Shown piece after piece: positions 1 through 11,241 of a DNA stretch of 64,000 nt. Made by a program: the position numbers and the translations under genes. Source of the stretch: Bicyclus anynana (Eukaryota > Arthropoda > Insecta > Lepidoptera > Nymphalidae); the NCBI RefSeq assembly GCF_947172395.1, contig NC_069110.1, positions 496,001 to 560,000 of the forward strand, given 5' to 3'. The stretch's first letter is position 1; each line of letters starts with the position of its first letter. A model generated the notes under the pieces. That model saw nothing but the letters and a program-made list of their open reading frames with translations. It ran no database searches and had not been told where the DNA came from.

Positions 1-1128
1 GACAGCTATAGGCAATTGGTTTATGACCACACCTATCTTTTGAATTGTATGAATATATATTTAAAAAGTTGCTTAAAAATGATAAATATTGAATAATTTG
101 AACATAACAAATTTAAGATAAAAATGTTTTTTTTTTTTCATTACAAAAAAGCATAACTAGTTTTGGCCTTATACACCGGCCGAATACTTAATACATAATA
201 TTCGGAAATCAAGACAATTTTGCTGAGTATTCGGTATTTGGCATAAGCCCGATTTATTCATTGCAGTTCTAGAAATATGTAAATTTTATTAACTATCTAT
301 AGGTATAATCCAGACACAGCCGTATCACAGTACAAAAATGTAAATATAAATAACACTATATGTATCTACTTACTTAAATTACTTTTTTTACATGTACATA
401 ACTTATGCTAATCATTATGGAAGCTAAGTTCGTATAGAGGCTTGTGTTTTATTTTAGTTGGTTACGTACATTTTGACAAAATGATTAAAAAAAAAAGTTT
501 ATACGATTCAGCTCATCAATTTAATTTACACGGTGGAAATAGGAAAATGGGAATATCAACCCATGTCTCACTGTTCTTATTTTGAACGGTAACACAGGTT
601 AAAGTGAGATGCAGGTGTAAGAACGTAATGCTGGGACGAAGAAGGAGATTGAGGTTTTTTTTCTCCTAAAGGGAAAATAAAACCTGGAGTTGGGAAATGA
701 ATGATGTGTCCCGGGACTCGGAGAGCACTTTGATCCTGGTCGTTTTCATTACCATCTGATTATGATCGTTATATAAAATCGAACAATATGATCCTGATTT
801 GCTCATCGACTCAAATTGAAACAACTCAGTGGAGCTCCAAAACCCACCTCCGAAGGTAGGTCCTCTATGAATAGGCTTCGAGACTAAAATCAAACACAAC
901 GCACCCAATCGCAAGACGGAACTACTATTGTAAAGTGATAATTGGGCTGGCAATAATAATATATATATGATTATCACATATCTATCTACAATCAGAGTGT
1001 AAGTGTCAATGTCATCTATTGATTATTTTCATAAAATGTCTGCGCCATCTCTCTCTCGGTGATGAAACATGTTATTGAAAATCTCTGTTTGTTCTGATTA
1101 AACTTATCAGTAGGTATTCCACTGTGCC
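1..1128. other. Gene-free left flank
   Basis: I see no supportable gene here. Around 160-250 there is a short repeat-like stretch in which variants of the word CCGAATA / TATTCGG recur. The only sizeable reading frame (about 103 codons, minus strand, 666-977) has no recognisable domain, start context or splice structure and looks like chance. Confidence 0.4.
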
Positions 1129-1134
1129 TTTATT
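1129..1134 (-). terminator. Poly(A) signal of the SLC36-type gene
   Basis: AATAAA on the minus strand lies about 52 bases past the TAA stop (1186-1188) of the amino acid transporter gene. Spacing and orientation fit its polyadenylation signal. Confidence 0.5.
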
Positions 1135-1185
1135 TATATCTTATTCTTCCTTTTGCTTACTTAATTTTCTTCTAAATCGAATAGC

Positions 1186-4100
1186 TTAAAATGCGCGGAC
1201 AATGGAAGCGATGCTTTCATATGTGCCAGTTATGAAAATGAACACTCCCAGCAGTATGATGCAGGCGTTCTTAAGGCCCATGAGCGGCGGGATGCCATTG
1301 TCGTTCTGGTACGTATACACGAGCTGGATGATGGGCGGGAACATGAGCGCGAGAGCAGTGCTGCTCACTGCGCCCACAAGCGAGATGAACAAGCCCAGCT
1401 GCGGTATCGACTCGGCAAGCATGACTGAAACATAAGTAGGTACGTTGTATTTCAAGTGAACGTAACGAACAATATCGAACTCGGTTTTTTTATAAAGACA
1501 CGAGTAATAGAGAGTTCTTAGTTTTACGGGCTTACGTACACCTACCTACTCTACTACCTCAATGTAACTTGAGCAAAATAAAATAAATTACTAATTAGCT
1601 TGGCAACTTCGTTCGTAACACTCCTGATGTAACGCGCGCGGCGGAGGCCTGTAGTGATAAATGAAAAACCCACGACTGATGCACTTTACTTCCCCGCACG
1701 CACGATATTCACCCGCGCAGACTTTCCGCCCGTCGCCCGCACATCTTGGAAGTGTTATCAACGAACTTTTCAGACTATTATATATTATAATTATAATTCT
1801 TAATTAGGTATTTATCTTGTAATTACAAAATTCTTATTTCAATCTATTGTGTATGTAGGTATGTGTAAGCCGTCAACGTAGTGTCTTTACATTCAGTCAA
1901 TAATTCATAGTAGGTATTGTAAACTTTTATAAAAAAACCGACTATAATTTCATTATAATAACTTCCCTAAATTCCTTATTAGAGATTACTGATATAAGTA
2001 TTCAAAGGTAAAGTATCGAGGTACTTACAAGTAACGAGCACCAAAATGGATCTGTAAACATACTCCTTCATAACAGGTGACTTTTGTCCGTACTTCTTGC
2101 GTAAGGCAGGCCACGTGATCGCGACAGGTACGTAGAACTGCAGCGGGTACGTGAGCAGCATCGCCAGGGTTATGAGTATCTGTACTGTCATGCTTATGCT
2201 GTAACAAAAGTAAGCTTCAGTTTTAGGCAACATACGTACCTCGCACTTACTCCGTACTTGTTTGTGTCGTAATTGCCTATACTGTAGGTATATGAAGTCA
2301 ACATTTTTTTTTTTGACACCTTAAGCCCTCTAACCCGCTCTGGAGCAGTGTGGTGGGTATAAGCTATAAGCTTCAATCCTTTCTAAAGCGGGACCGTTAA
2401 ATAGGCTGACAATGCTGAAAAGTTCTTACACATATCCAGGCTTCAAGTTAAGAGTAAGACTTCCAGCGACATCTTCACCCCACTTGAGGTATCCGAGGAA
2501 TCCGACCGTGATGAATATGCTGGCGACCACCACCATGCCTACATTCAATACTCCTAGCGGCTTCTGGAACTGCTCCGGATTGCGCATTTCATTCTTCAGA
2601 GGCAACACCTGTAATGACAATAGTGTTTAAATTATATTTTCAAAATAAGGTCGAGCTAATAAAAAAAAATAAAAAAATAAGTTTTTTATTTTTTAAGATA
2701 ATCCGACTGATCTAAGAGCCTGTGATGGTCAGCCTTCGAAGGCAACCTCCTAAGGCTATAGGCGGGTAATAGCAACCATGGGCCCAGGGTTGCTTTGGGA
2801 GATAGCCGCTTACAAAAGTCCAAACCTGTTGCGGATTCGGACGGTTGATTGATATTAATATAATATGAAATCATCTTCATTATACTCACCAAACCAATTC
2901 CCTCGAAAGCGTAAACTGCAGTTCCAAAATACAAAGGTAGTTGGTACCAAGACGCCAAGTACACTCTCGACTCCACCGAAGGCAAGTCCTGGGTGGCCTC
3001 ATATAGTACAGCGCCCACGCCTATCGCCATCAGTACATTGGCAAGAGTGGAGAATGGAGTCAGATACTTCAAATTCCGTATCATACATATCAACAGAACT
3101 GGCACAAACACGAAAATCATGTGAACGGACAGGCCTATATGGATATCGTACTGGTCACATATCTGAAAAAAAATACAATCATAAGACGTCCATTTTCAAC
3201 AATGTTGTAGAATATAATTGAGTTAAAATATTAAATAAAAAGCAGATAATCATGAAGAATTCATGTCACATGATGTGTCAAGGTGTCTTTTGTAGAACAA
3301 GTTCTTACGATGGGCATCTATCTCAAATAGTTACATTTACCGCCTGAAGACTTCGTCCATGACTAAGTGGGCGGGTAGGTGCTTAAGGGTGATAACCGGC
3401 GTATTGTAAGCATTGGCACGGGATACTTAACAACATTGCCTCATGTACACGGCAACGGGGCACTTTGTATGCTGCTTGCATGACTTGCAGAAATATATTA
3501 CTTTCTTCTAGACTATGGATTTCCACTTTTACGTCACTATTACATATTCCATGAATTATAACTTCTGTATATAAATGTGATTCCTCGCTTACGATGCCTC
3601 CAATAGAAAGTTAGCGTATTACTGTGCTCACCATTTTAACGTTGTTGGCAATGAAGACGATGTAAACGCAGCAGAAACCCAGCTGTGTGATGCAGAGGAA
3701 GGTGTTGACCAGCAATTTCATGGCGGGCGCCAGAGGCTTCAGCCGCGCCGGTCCGTACTGGAACACCAGTGACACAGTATCCGCGAACCCCGGGGGCTTA
3801 GCTCTCTTTGTTTTCCTGTACATCTCCTCTGAACAGTTCAGCTGTGTAAACATGAATCATATTATTGGAACGAAGTTCCTAATCGCGCGTTGTGAAAGGG
3901 GGCTAGACGGAAAAAACTGCGTAAGAAGGAGGGTAATGTTTTTGCTATAATTGTAAGCCGTGACCTGAAGACAGTTGGTGAGCTCCAGAGTGCTCAAAAG
4001 GCTCCCGACCCAAAAGGCCCCCCAAGCCCATAATACCCCTCGCCCCAAAAGACTCCCCCGCCCCAAAAGCCCGACCCTTGGAACCAAGTTCCTTTTGATA

Positions 4101-5933
4101 AATGTTCGAAGATTTGATGGGATGGGATGAGATGGGTTGAGATGGGATGGGATGGGATAGGATGCGATATCGAACTTCGTTCCATCGGGGTGTTCCTCTC
4201 AAGTTTTTTTTAATATCATTATCAACCCATATCCGGCTCACTGCTGAGCTAAAGTCTCCTCTCAGAATGAGAGGGGTTAGGCCAATAGTCCACCACGCTG
4301 GCCCAATGCGGATTGGCAGACTTCACAGACGTAGATAATCAAGTAAATTCTCTGGTATGCAGGTTTCCTCACGATGTTTTCCTTCACCGTTTGAGACACG
4401 TGATATTTAATTTCCTAAAATGCACACAACTAAAAAGTTGGAGGTGCATGCCCCGGACCGGATTCGAACCCACACCCTCCGGAATTGAAGGCAGACGTCA
4501 TAATCCACTAAGCTATCACGGCTTCTTTTTAATATAGTTTAGTCTAAACAAAAAAGAGAGACTTCGGAGAGATTTTATGTAACACATATTTGCAGGACAG
4601 CTGAATTTCTGAAATTGTTAAATAGCAACGTACCAATAAATGTTGCGAATGTACGCAGATGATGCCAAGGACAGCGGTCATGATGGGAGAGAAAACGATG
4701 CCGCCATTCTTGAAAGCGTCTCCCATGGCCAGCAAGCCGGAGCCGATGTTGCCACGGAACAGATGCAGCAACGTGTCCAAGTACCTGAGAGATTTTTTTT
4801 TACATGAATAGACATCCTTAAAACTGCTACTTTTGTGGGAAACAATTCAAAAAGCTAATGATTACAAAATTGGTGGCTACTGTGTGGTTACAGCTTTGTG
4901 TTTGTAGCCACGGAGCTTAATTAGTGCTTTTTGTTTTGTGTTTGTGTTTAATTAGTGCTTTATGTTTTGTGTTTGTGTTTAATTAGTGCTTTATGTTTAG
5001 GCACATTTGTGTCATCGCTATCCATAATTTTACTAAAAAATTGTTTCGTTAAGTGAGGACTATGACGCATACCCCTTAAATACGGGGCTATAATGAGATA
5101 TTTTTATGTGTTTTGCGATTTATAGGTACTCGTAGGTAAGCTTGCACTTAGAGTACGATAATCTTGATTGTAATAAATTATAATATCTATTGCGGAGCGC
5201 GCTTGCCTTAAAGATTCCTAGGTATACACTGTTATATTAAACGTGCACAAATATAATTGTTGTCAGGAAATACATTCCACATCTTAGCTGTTCTAATTAA
5301 AACATCGAAACGTTTCGGGCAAATCGACTGCATCAACGACGTGTGGATGCCAATGTTCAGGAAGTCTCACTGTTCTGTGGTAGAAGCAGGATGATTTTTT
5401 TAGCTATGTTTTACACGTATTTATTGAATAGTAGCGGACGCCCGCGACTTTGTCCGCAATTACATCTCTTTAATCCAGCCCTTACAGTAATTTCGCTGTA
5501 AAAATGGAGTAACTTCTCCCGTTTTGCCAATGTTTCCCTTCACTGCTCAGCTCTTATTAATCGTAGCATGATGAAAAGTATACTATAACCTGCCCAGGAG
5601 TATAAAGAATAATTGTACCAAGATTCGTTAAAATCCGTCGAGTAGTTTTTGTTTCTATAACGAACATACAGACAAACATACAGACAGACAAAAATTTTAC
5701 TGATTGCATTTTTGGCATCAGTATCGATCACTAATCACCCCCTGATAGTTACTTTGGAAATGTATTTCATGTGCAGAATTGACCTCTCTACAGATTTATT
5801 ATAAGTATAGATGACTTACGAAGTGGGGTGCGTAACATGGTGGGGATGCCCGTCGGTGCTGACGTTATCCAAGTGGCTTTTGCTCTCCAAGCTCTGCTGC
5901 CGTGATGCAAATCCTTTGTAGCCCTCTTCCACG
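1186..5933 (-). CDS. SLC36 proton-coupled amino acid transporter
   Basis: Seven coding exons on the minus strand, read 5' to 3': 5820-5933, 4634-4784, 3632-3841, 2890-3162, 2430-2608, 2029-2198 and 1186-1424 (stop TAA). All junctions are GT-AG and phase-compatible, giving about 445 residues; the family is usually 450-500. The product is a multi-pass membrane symporter that moves small amino acids with protons, in the plasma membrane or the lysosome. Seen in the sequence: a short hydrophilic N-tail rich in His and Ser; TM1 with GNIGSGLLAM, the substrate-site glycine motif of the AAAP superfamily; the NCSEEMYRK loop; FGTAVYAFEGIG; the TYPLQFYVP helix; ISLVGAVSSTALAL; and a final hydrophobic helix ending IVRAF. 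This matches SLC36/PAT proteins such as Drosophila pathetic, but I cannot say which paralogue. The first exon here starts in phase 2 and has no in-frame ATG, so at least one upstream exon is missing from the model. Introns carry a SINE, a minisatellite and Helitron remnants. Confidence 0.93.
1597..1777. mobile_element. Small inverted-repeat element, family M1
   Basis: This GC-rich block inside the last transporter intron is flanked by related inverted ends: AGCTTGGCAACTTCGTTCGT on the left and ACGAACTTTTC near the right. Relatives lie at 26119-26306 and 39159-39286. The last has the cleanest ends, so all three are probably copies of one non-autonomous DNA transposon. Confidence 0.6.
4113..4168. 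repeat. GATGG/GGGAT microsatellite
   Basis: A degenerate pentamer array (GATGG, GATGA, GATAG variants) sits in the transporter intron between exons 2 and 3. A block of C-rich, CCCCAAAAG-containing sequence (about 4000-4080) precedes it. Confidence 0.7.
4213..4526 (-). mobile_element. tRNA-derived SINE, family A (full length)
   Basis: On the minus strand the head reads GCCGTGATAGCTTAGTGG (box A-like) then GGGTTCGAATCC (box B). The family body follows, and the 3' end is a GGGTTGATAATGATAT tail. At least thirteen other copies occur in this window, so this is the dominant SINE here. It lies in a transporter intron. Confidence 0.85.
4917..5000. repeat. 31-bp minisatellite, about 2.6 copies
   Basis: Units begin at 4917, 4948 and 4979 with TTAATTAGTGCTTT, spaced exactly 31 bases apart. 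They differ by single bases and lie in the intron between transporter exons 1 and 2. Confidence 0.85.
5431..5812 (-). mobile_element. Helitron-like repeat remnant
   Basis: The left end carries GCGGACGCCCGCGACTTTGT, which is the hairpin-containing 3' terminus of Lep1-type elements read on the minus strand. The right end reads ATTATAAGTATAGA, the reverse of their 5' start. It ends only a few bases from the donor of the first modelled transporter exon (exon edge 5820). Confidence 0.55.
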
Positions 5934-6545
5934 CTGTTGAAGAATATACTTATAATCAATTAATTTATATAAGAGAGATTAATTTATATAAAGAGAGTAA
6001 TTCAATGTTTAGCCGAATTTTTAAAATCGTTCTTTTTATTTATATTTATTTATTATTATACAACATACATATTGAATTAAAGCCTAACCTTAATGCAACA
6101 CAAACCACAGTTTGTTGGTTTTACTGTTTGATGGATAGTCGATTTATCGAGGAAGCGAAGGAGCGGAGCAAAGAAAAATGTAGCAAATACGGAAAAAATA
6201 TTTCCTTTAAATGATTCCGGGTGCACTGCTCGCGACGGCTGATGGAAATCTAAAGAAAAATATTTGAATTTTAATCAAGTTGGTGGTTAAGTCGAACATT
6301 GGCCAAAATATAGCACAATTGTTATTGTTCATACATTTATGTTGTAATAATGGAGCGATACAAAGAATACAAAACACCACTGTACAAAAGCATGTGGCTC
6401 TATAATGCATGATGAATATTGGAAACTCTCAAGGAACAGGAAAGATGTAGGTAAGTAGATTATATACTCGTATATAGAAAATATACATTTATATTTTAAA
6501 ACCCGTAGAGTATCTATAAAATAAAAACGCACCGTCCTTCGTTTG

Positions 6546-6668
6546 CAATAAATAGAGGGGTGACACAGGGGGACCCTCTCTCACCTCGATGGTCGCACTC
6601 GGATGAGGTTGGCTGCCGAGACAGCACATTGTATGATGGAGGAGGTCTTACTCGAAAATGGGTACGCA
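6546..6668 (+). pseudogene. LINE reverse transcriptase scrap
   Basis: An open stretch encodes NRGVTQGDPLSP, a clear match to the RGVRQGDPLSP motif of non-LTR retrotransposon reverse transcriptases. The similarity is lost within a few residues and the frame stops at 6666. This is a short dead fragment. Confidence 0.7.
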
Positions 6669-7103
6669 AATAAATTAAAAATAAACATTATATCTTGTTA
6701 TAAAAGTTTTGTATATTATATAGAAAACTTGGGAATGGCTTATTTATTTAAATATTAATTTTTACATGGTTACTTAAATAGAACTGAAGCACCTATATCT
6801 ATAGATCTATACCATACATAATAAAGGTCCAGCTGAACAAATATGTTTGGAAAGCAAAATATAAAAGAGACTATGACAATGGTAAAGGTATTTATATAAA
6901 TGAACACGGTATGTAGGTACCGATATTGTTATTGACATACCTAGTATTCATTATTGTTACAGTCTTATCTGAAACACGTATTATAGTTGCCACAAATTTG
7001 TATGGCTCTGACCCGGTGGCAAAAGCTTGAATAAACGCAAAGACTACATGAACTGACGTCTCAGCGGTCGTCATTTTGCAAAACATTAGGGCAGAGTAAT
7101 TAG

Positions 7104-7296
7104 GGCCTATGTACACCACGTTTGTTAAACACACCCTTGACGCGCGTTTTAGAAACGTGCATCGACGGCGGACTTTTATCCTATACAGAGCAGTTTGCCG
7201 TCGTTTGTAATAATACACACGCGCGTTAGCGTCGCATTTGTATCGCCACAGACGGACGTCGGCTGCGCGTTTTAAAAATGTGGTGTGCATAGGCCC
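7104..7296. mobile_element. Terminal-inverted-repeat element (MITE)
   Basis: It begins GGGCCTATGTACACCAC and ends with the complement GTGGTGTGCATAGGCCC, so the ends are about 17/20 identical inverted repeats enclosing 193 bp. The interior is CpG-rich and partly self-complementary. The long minus-strand reading frame across it is a by-product. Confidence 0.7.
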
Positions 7297-7320
7297 ATAA
7301 ACTAAAACCGCGACGACAGC

Positions 7321-7468
7321 GACACCCTAACCGCACCAGCGCCTGTAGCATGTGGCACACTCGATTTTATTACACACACATTCATTTTTTTAAGTTTTCG
7401 AAGCGATTAGTGTTAGCACGAAAGAGAATCGACGTGCTACATGGCTACAGGCCAAGATTAGGGTGTGG
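7321..7468. mobile_element. Second terminal-inverted-repeat element
   Basis: Left end ACACCCTAACC...GCCTGTAGC and right end GCTACAGGCC...TTAGGGTGT are imperfect inverted repeats of about 35-45 bases. They enclose a short AT-rich core. It lies directly after the element ending at 7296. Confidence 0.55.
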
Positions 7469-7537
7469 CTAATAAGTATACGTACCTACGAGTACAAATA
7501 ATTATCTTAAACGTTTCAAATGACAATTTATCATCAC

Positions 7538-7749
7538 CAGCGGACTTCGTCCGCGTGGAATTCAGTTTTTCACAAATCTCGCGGGAACAATGGATTTTTC
7601 CGGGATGAAAAGTAGCCTATGTGTTAATCCAGAGTAAAATCTATTTCCATTCCAAATTTCAGCCAAATCGCTTCAGTATCCGCAGCGTAAAAGCGGAACA
7701 AACTTACACACTTACAGACAAACTATCGCCTTTATAATATTAGTGTGTT
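7538..7749 (-). mobile_element. Lep1-type Helitron remnant
   Basis: It contains GCGGACTTCGTCCGCGTGG at the left and ATAATATTAGTGTG at the right. The body (CCATTCCAAATTTCAGCC, CGCAGCGTAAAAG) is shared with 22241-22465 and partly with 57540-57755. Confidence 0.65.
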
Positions 7750-8096
7750 AACAACCCATATTCGACTAACTGTTAAGAACGAGTTTCCTCTTAAATTGAA
7801 AGGTGCAGGCCTTAGTCCACCACGGTGGGCAAATGTGGATTGGCAGACTTCACACACGTAGAGATAGAGAGAGACCATAGAATACCAGATAATTAAGGAA
7901 ATTCTCAGGTATTTATTAAATATGTTTCCTCACGATGCTTTTCCTTCACCGTTTGCGACACGTTATATTATATTTCTTAAAATTCACATAACCGAGTTAG
8001 TGTAATAAAGTTTGTGGTGCATGTCCCTGACCGGATTTAAACCGAGGCCCTTCGAATTTAAGGCAGAAGTCATATCCATTGGGCTATCACGCTTTT
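7747..8096 (-). mobile_element. SINE family A, diverged copy
   Basis: The body and head (GGCTATCACG, GCATGTCCCTGACCGGATT) are recognisable but have several small indels and a duplicated internal segment. This points to an old copy. Confidence 0.7.
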
Positions 8097-8654
8097 TACG
8101 ACAATTTATTACAGTTTAAAAAGTATAGTACTATTTAAAAGGTAGGTAGGTACTATCATAATATGAAACAGGTACATAAACACTTGGTACAGTAATACGT
8201 GTAACGTATCTACTCGTACGTATGTACCCATCGAAGTAATATATAATTATTGGTTATTGGTATGTATATGTATATATTGTAGGTACAAATCATATTCATT
8301 ATATTAGTTGATTGTTTTAAAATGTACATACGTAATTACTAATAACTAGTCAGACAAAAGGCGACATGCGACAAACTGCGCATTATCAAAATCTACCAAA
8401 TAAAAAGAAACATTTCCTTTTACAAACTTACAGTAATTCTTATTTAAATTGCACAAGTTTATTAACATAATGAGGATTTGACATTTTTATTGTTTTTTAG
8501 CATGAAGAAAATTGAAGGGAAATAAAATACCTGCACAGCAATGACGCGGAAACTTAAAACAGGAAACATCGTGCCATCTTCGAGGCTGTACTGACATGAA
8601 CAAGAATATGGCACCAAGGTCCAGCCTGAATAAACACGATGACATTGAATGTCA

Positions 8655-8660
8655 TTTATT
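8655..8660 (-). terminator. Possible poly(A) signal of the Gly/His-rich gene
   Basis: AATAAA on the minus strand lies about 256 bases past the stop of the small secreted-protein gene. It is the nearest canonical hexamer that I saw. Confidence 0.35.
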
Positions 8661-8915
8661 GCACCTACATTTGAGTGCGTAAAATATATGTAAAGAAAAG
8701 TTTAAATTAACTGTTTTTAATTAAAATTAACTTAAATAATAAAAATACGTTTTTCAAAACACTATACCACCATCATTGCAAAAATTGCTTTACGTTTGAA
8801 AATATCGTTGCGATAGATATGAATATGGATAGGTACCTGCAAGCTTTACGTAACCACTTTTGCACAACACAGTCCATACACTGAGATTGAGACGCGATAC
8901 AGAAACGAAACAATT

Positions 8916-9622
8916 TCAAAATAGGTGGTATAATGGCCGCAGATACTGATTCACTTGTCTGTTGAACTTTTTGGCCCGGTTGAAGTAGTTGCCCAGCGCG
9001 TTGCCGAAGCCCGAAGCTGCGGCGGACACCACGTTAGAGAAAGGTCTGTTTTGGTACGGAGCAAAGCCTTGATTGTATGCGAAGTTGGGTTGACTGCCAT
9101 ATCCGTTGTAACTCCCGTGACTTCCATGCCCCCCGTGACTCCCGTGACTTCCATGTCCACCGTGACCCCCGTGACCCCCGTGACCCCCATGTCCCCCGTG
9201 ACTCCCGTGTCCCCCGTGTGCAGGAGGCGCAGGAACGCCGCCACATCCAAAGAAGTAATTAGTCACCGGAGCGTTGACATAAGTATAGTCGTGTTGTCCG
9301 AACTTCTCTCCAAATGTCCTTCCGTAGCAGGGGTTATTCTGATGCTTTTTCCTCTTCCGGTGTTTGCGGCCCAGTTCGTCGTAGTCTTCGTCGACGAGCT
9401 CCTTGGTGTCGGCCGGCTCCTCCGCTATCACAAGGCACATCACACAGTGGAGAAGTAGCAGAACGAATGCGGCTCTCTGAAATATCAAAATAATTTATGC
9501 GGAAGCTTTACAAATACTTTGGATGACCTATTTCTCATCTTGAATATAAATTCCTTTACATCTAGACATTTAAAAGTATAGTGCATACAAAGGTAAATAA
9601 ATAAAATAATATTAATTACCAT
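8916..9622 (-). CDS. Secreted Gly/His-rich repeat protein
   Basis: Two coding exons: 9620-9622, which is only the ATG, then 8916-9476, joined by GTAATT and TTTCAG splice sites, giving 187 residues. The frame also continues upstream into intron sequence without an ATG, so the ATG-only exon is the better start. Seen in the protein: a signal peptide of about 19 residues ending in CLVIA; an acidic segment (20-37); a polybasic run KHRKRKK (39-45) that could be a proprotein cleavage site; two cysteines (51 and 79); GGH/GSH triplets over about residues 88-131; and a C-terminal part with Tyr, Phe and Asn. The triplets come from a period-9 DNA repeat, so several other frames are open across it too. 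Architecture fits a glycine-rich cuticular or other extracellular structural protein, and the His content suggests metal binding. I do not recognise the exact family. Function is inference only. Confidence 0.8.
9056..9222. repeat. Coding minisatellite (GGH/GSH triplets)
   Basis: Tandem 9-base units of the type GTGACCCCC and variants (plus-strand view) encode the GlyGlyHis and GlySerHis repeats of the secreted protein. Such arrays change length easily between alleles. Confidence 0.75.
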
Positions 9623-9668
9623 TTTGTCCCGCGTCACTCGAGTCAGCTGTGAGCGCCGGCGCAAATTC

Positions 9669-9674
9669 GACTGA
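9669..9674 (-). promoter_or_regulatory. Likely initiator of the Gly/His-rich gene
   Basis: TCAGTC on the minus strand matches the arthropod initiator TCAGTY and lies about 50 bases upstream of the ATG. That spacing is typical for short insect cuticle-type leaders. No convincing TATA box is visible about 30 bases further upstream. Confidence 0.4.
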
Positions 9675-10099
9675 TGCAGAAGGTTGTACTCGTAAATCAG
9701 TTTTGGGAGATGCCGATGTTGAAAGTGAAAGGTTGGAACCTACACCACATCGCAGTACAACAATATCGCAACTGTTTACGAAAACGCACTGTGCACCGTT
9801 GTATGGGGATTACCTATTGTGCAATCCTATATCAGTGTCGTATAGGGCGGCAGTCTTGCGGAACTAACGATATTTTATATAAGATAAATAAATTAATCTA
9901 AAAATAAAAATCCCAGCCAAAGAGTAAAGTCCCAGAATACCTGACGACCTTCACCGAGCTGGTTATTAGATAAAAAATATATTATATCAAATTAAATGCG
10001 TTGACGTAAATTTTAGGCCAGGATATGAATTATAATGATGTCCGGAATTCAGGACTGATATTTGCACACATTCCAATTATGCCTTATCCCCTACTATAG
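9675..10099. other. Gene-free stretch
   Basis: No gene or clear repeat is supported here. Two overlapping plus-strand frames near 9650-9900 have no recognisable motif and lie in the promoter side of the Gly/His-rich gene. Confidence 0.3.
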
Positions 10100-10470
10100 A
10101 TGGAATAGTATCAGAAAAGTTGACGGGTAAACGGTTAGCTTGATATGGACATGTAATAATTATATATTTTTTTTGTATTTGTATTTGTAATGCGGAGGGA
10201 CGAAAATCATATTACCCGAAGAACGTTGACATTGCAGTTGGAAGGACACAAGAGGAGAGGAAGGCCAAAAAGGAGATGGTAGGAGTGTGTGAAAGAAGAC
10301 ATAAAAATAAAAGGTATTGATGATATGTTGACGAATGATAGAAGAGAATGGAAGAGATTGACAAATTTTGCCACACCACTTAAGTGGGATAAGGTAAAGC
10401 AGAATAATGTCGAACGAAACTGGACTATGAGATATAAACGCTGCTTGGCTACATGCAGTGAAACGTACTA
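10100..10470 (+). pseudogene. LINE ORF2 C-terminal fragment
   Basis: The frame, interrupted by an AT-rich insertion near 10160-10190, encodes a run with RGRPKRRW and CVKEDIKIKGID. This is the tail typical of non-LTR retrotransposon polymerases, where a GRPxxRW motif is followed by a D/E-K helix. The open segment ends with a stop near 10469. There is no intact domain, so it is a decayed copy. Confidence 0.7.
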
Positions 10471-10650
10471 GCGCATAAATTATTATATAAAATGGAAAAA
10501 ATCAACGTAGAATACACAATGGTAAAAACCTAATATAGTTATAACATGTGACGCAAATGGAATGTTATCAAAAAAATAAAAACTATAAAGAACAGATTTT
10601 TTTACAAACGAAACAAAGCTACATTTGAGGAAATATAACTTTATGTACAA

Positions 10651-10846
10651 CTAGCTGACACCGCGTGGTTTCACCCACGTAGTGAACCTTCACCTTACCT
10701 GTGAGAATACGGGTATAAAATATAGCCTATAACACACAAATAACATGGTTTATTGTGGTAAAAGAATTTAAACAATCGGTTGAGTGGATCCAGATATTAC
10801 CCGCTACAATACGACAAACTTTACCTCTTTATAATATTAGTATAGA
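10651..10846 (-). mobile_element. Lep1 non-autonomous Helitron, short copy
   Basis: On the minus strand it starts TCTATACTAATATTATAAAG and ends with CTAG, inserted between A and T as Helitrons do (flanking A before TC and T after CTAG). The length is 196 bp. It contains the usual CGGGTATAAAATATAGCCTA-type core. Confidence 0.8.
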
Positions 10847-11008
10847 TAACCGGTTGTACGTCATTGCGGTGACGAAGATTATATTAGATTAAATGTATGA
10901 TTATCAAACTTTAACCATTTCGGTTTATTTCGTAAATTATACAAATGAGCAAATTGTCAAGTTGCGTCACCTCAGTACATTATTGTAAGTTACAAATATA
11001 TAAATAAA

Positions 11009-11241
11009 CTAGCGGACTCGCTCAAGCTTCGCTTTGACTTATTAATTTATTTATTTGCACTTCTTCCCTATCACTACCTTACACTACCCTACTCCTACCC
11101 CTACCCCTAACCTACCCCTACCCTACCTCTACTCTACCCCTACCTTACCCTACCCTACAACTGCCCTACCGCTACCCTACCCCTACCCTATCCCTATACC
11201 ATAAACCTACCCTACAAATACGAGATTTATATATATTAAGA
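11009..11241 (-). mobile_element. Helitron-like element with CCCTA array
   Basis: The plus-strand left end is CTAGCGGACTCGCTCAAGC; the right end reads ATATATTAAGA, that is minus-strand TCTTAATATATATAAATC. The interior is dominated by degenerate CCCTA/CCCCTA pentamers and hexamers. A related end without the array lies at 11640-11744. Confidence 0.65.

Noticed and set aside
6892..7290. 132-codon minus-strand frame
   Set aside because: Most of it is the interior of the inverted-repeat element at 7104-7296.
8533..8597. Possible SLC36 first exon (MSVQPRRW... ending at a GTATTT donor)
   Set aside because: It ends in phase 1 whereas the next exon needs phase 2, so the frame would break.
8955..9458. 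Long plus-strand frame across the Gly/His gene, plus two further minus-strand frames
   Set aside because: They are shadows of a period-9 coding repeat without stops in most frames. Only the minus frame with a signal peptide and phase-matched ATG exon makes sense.
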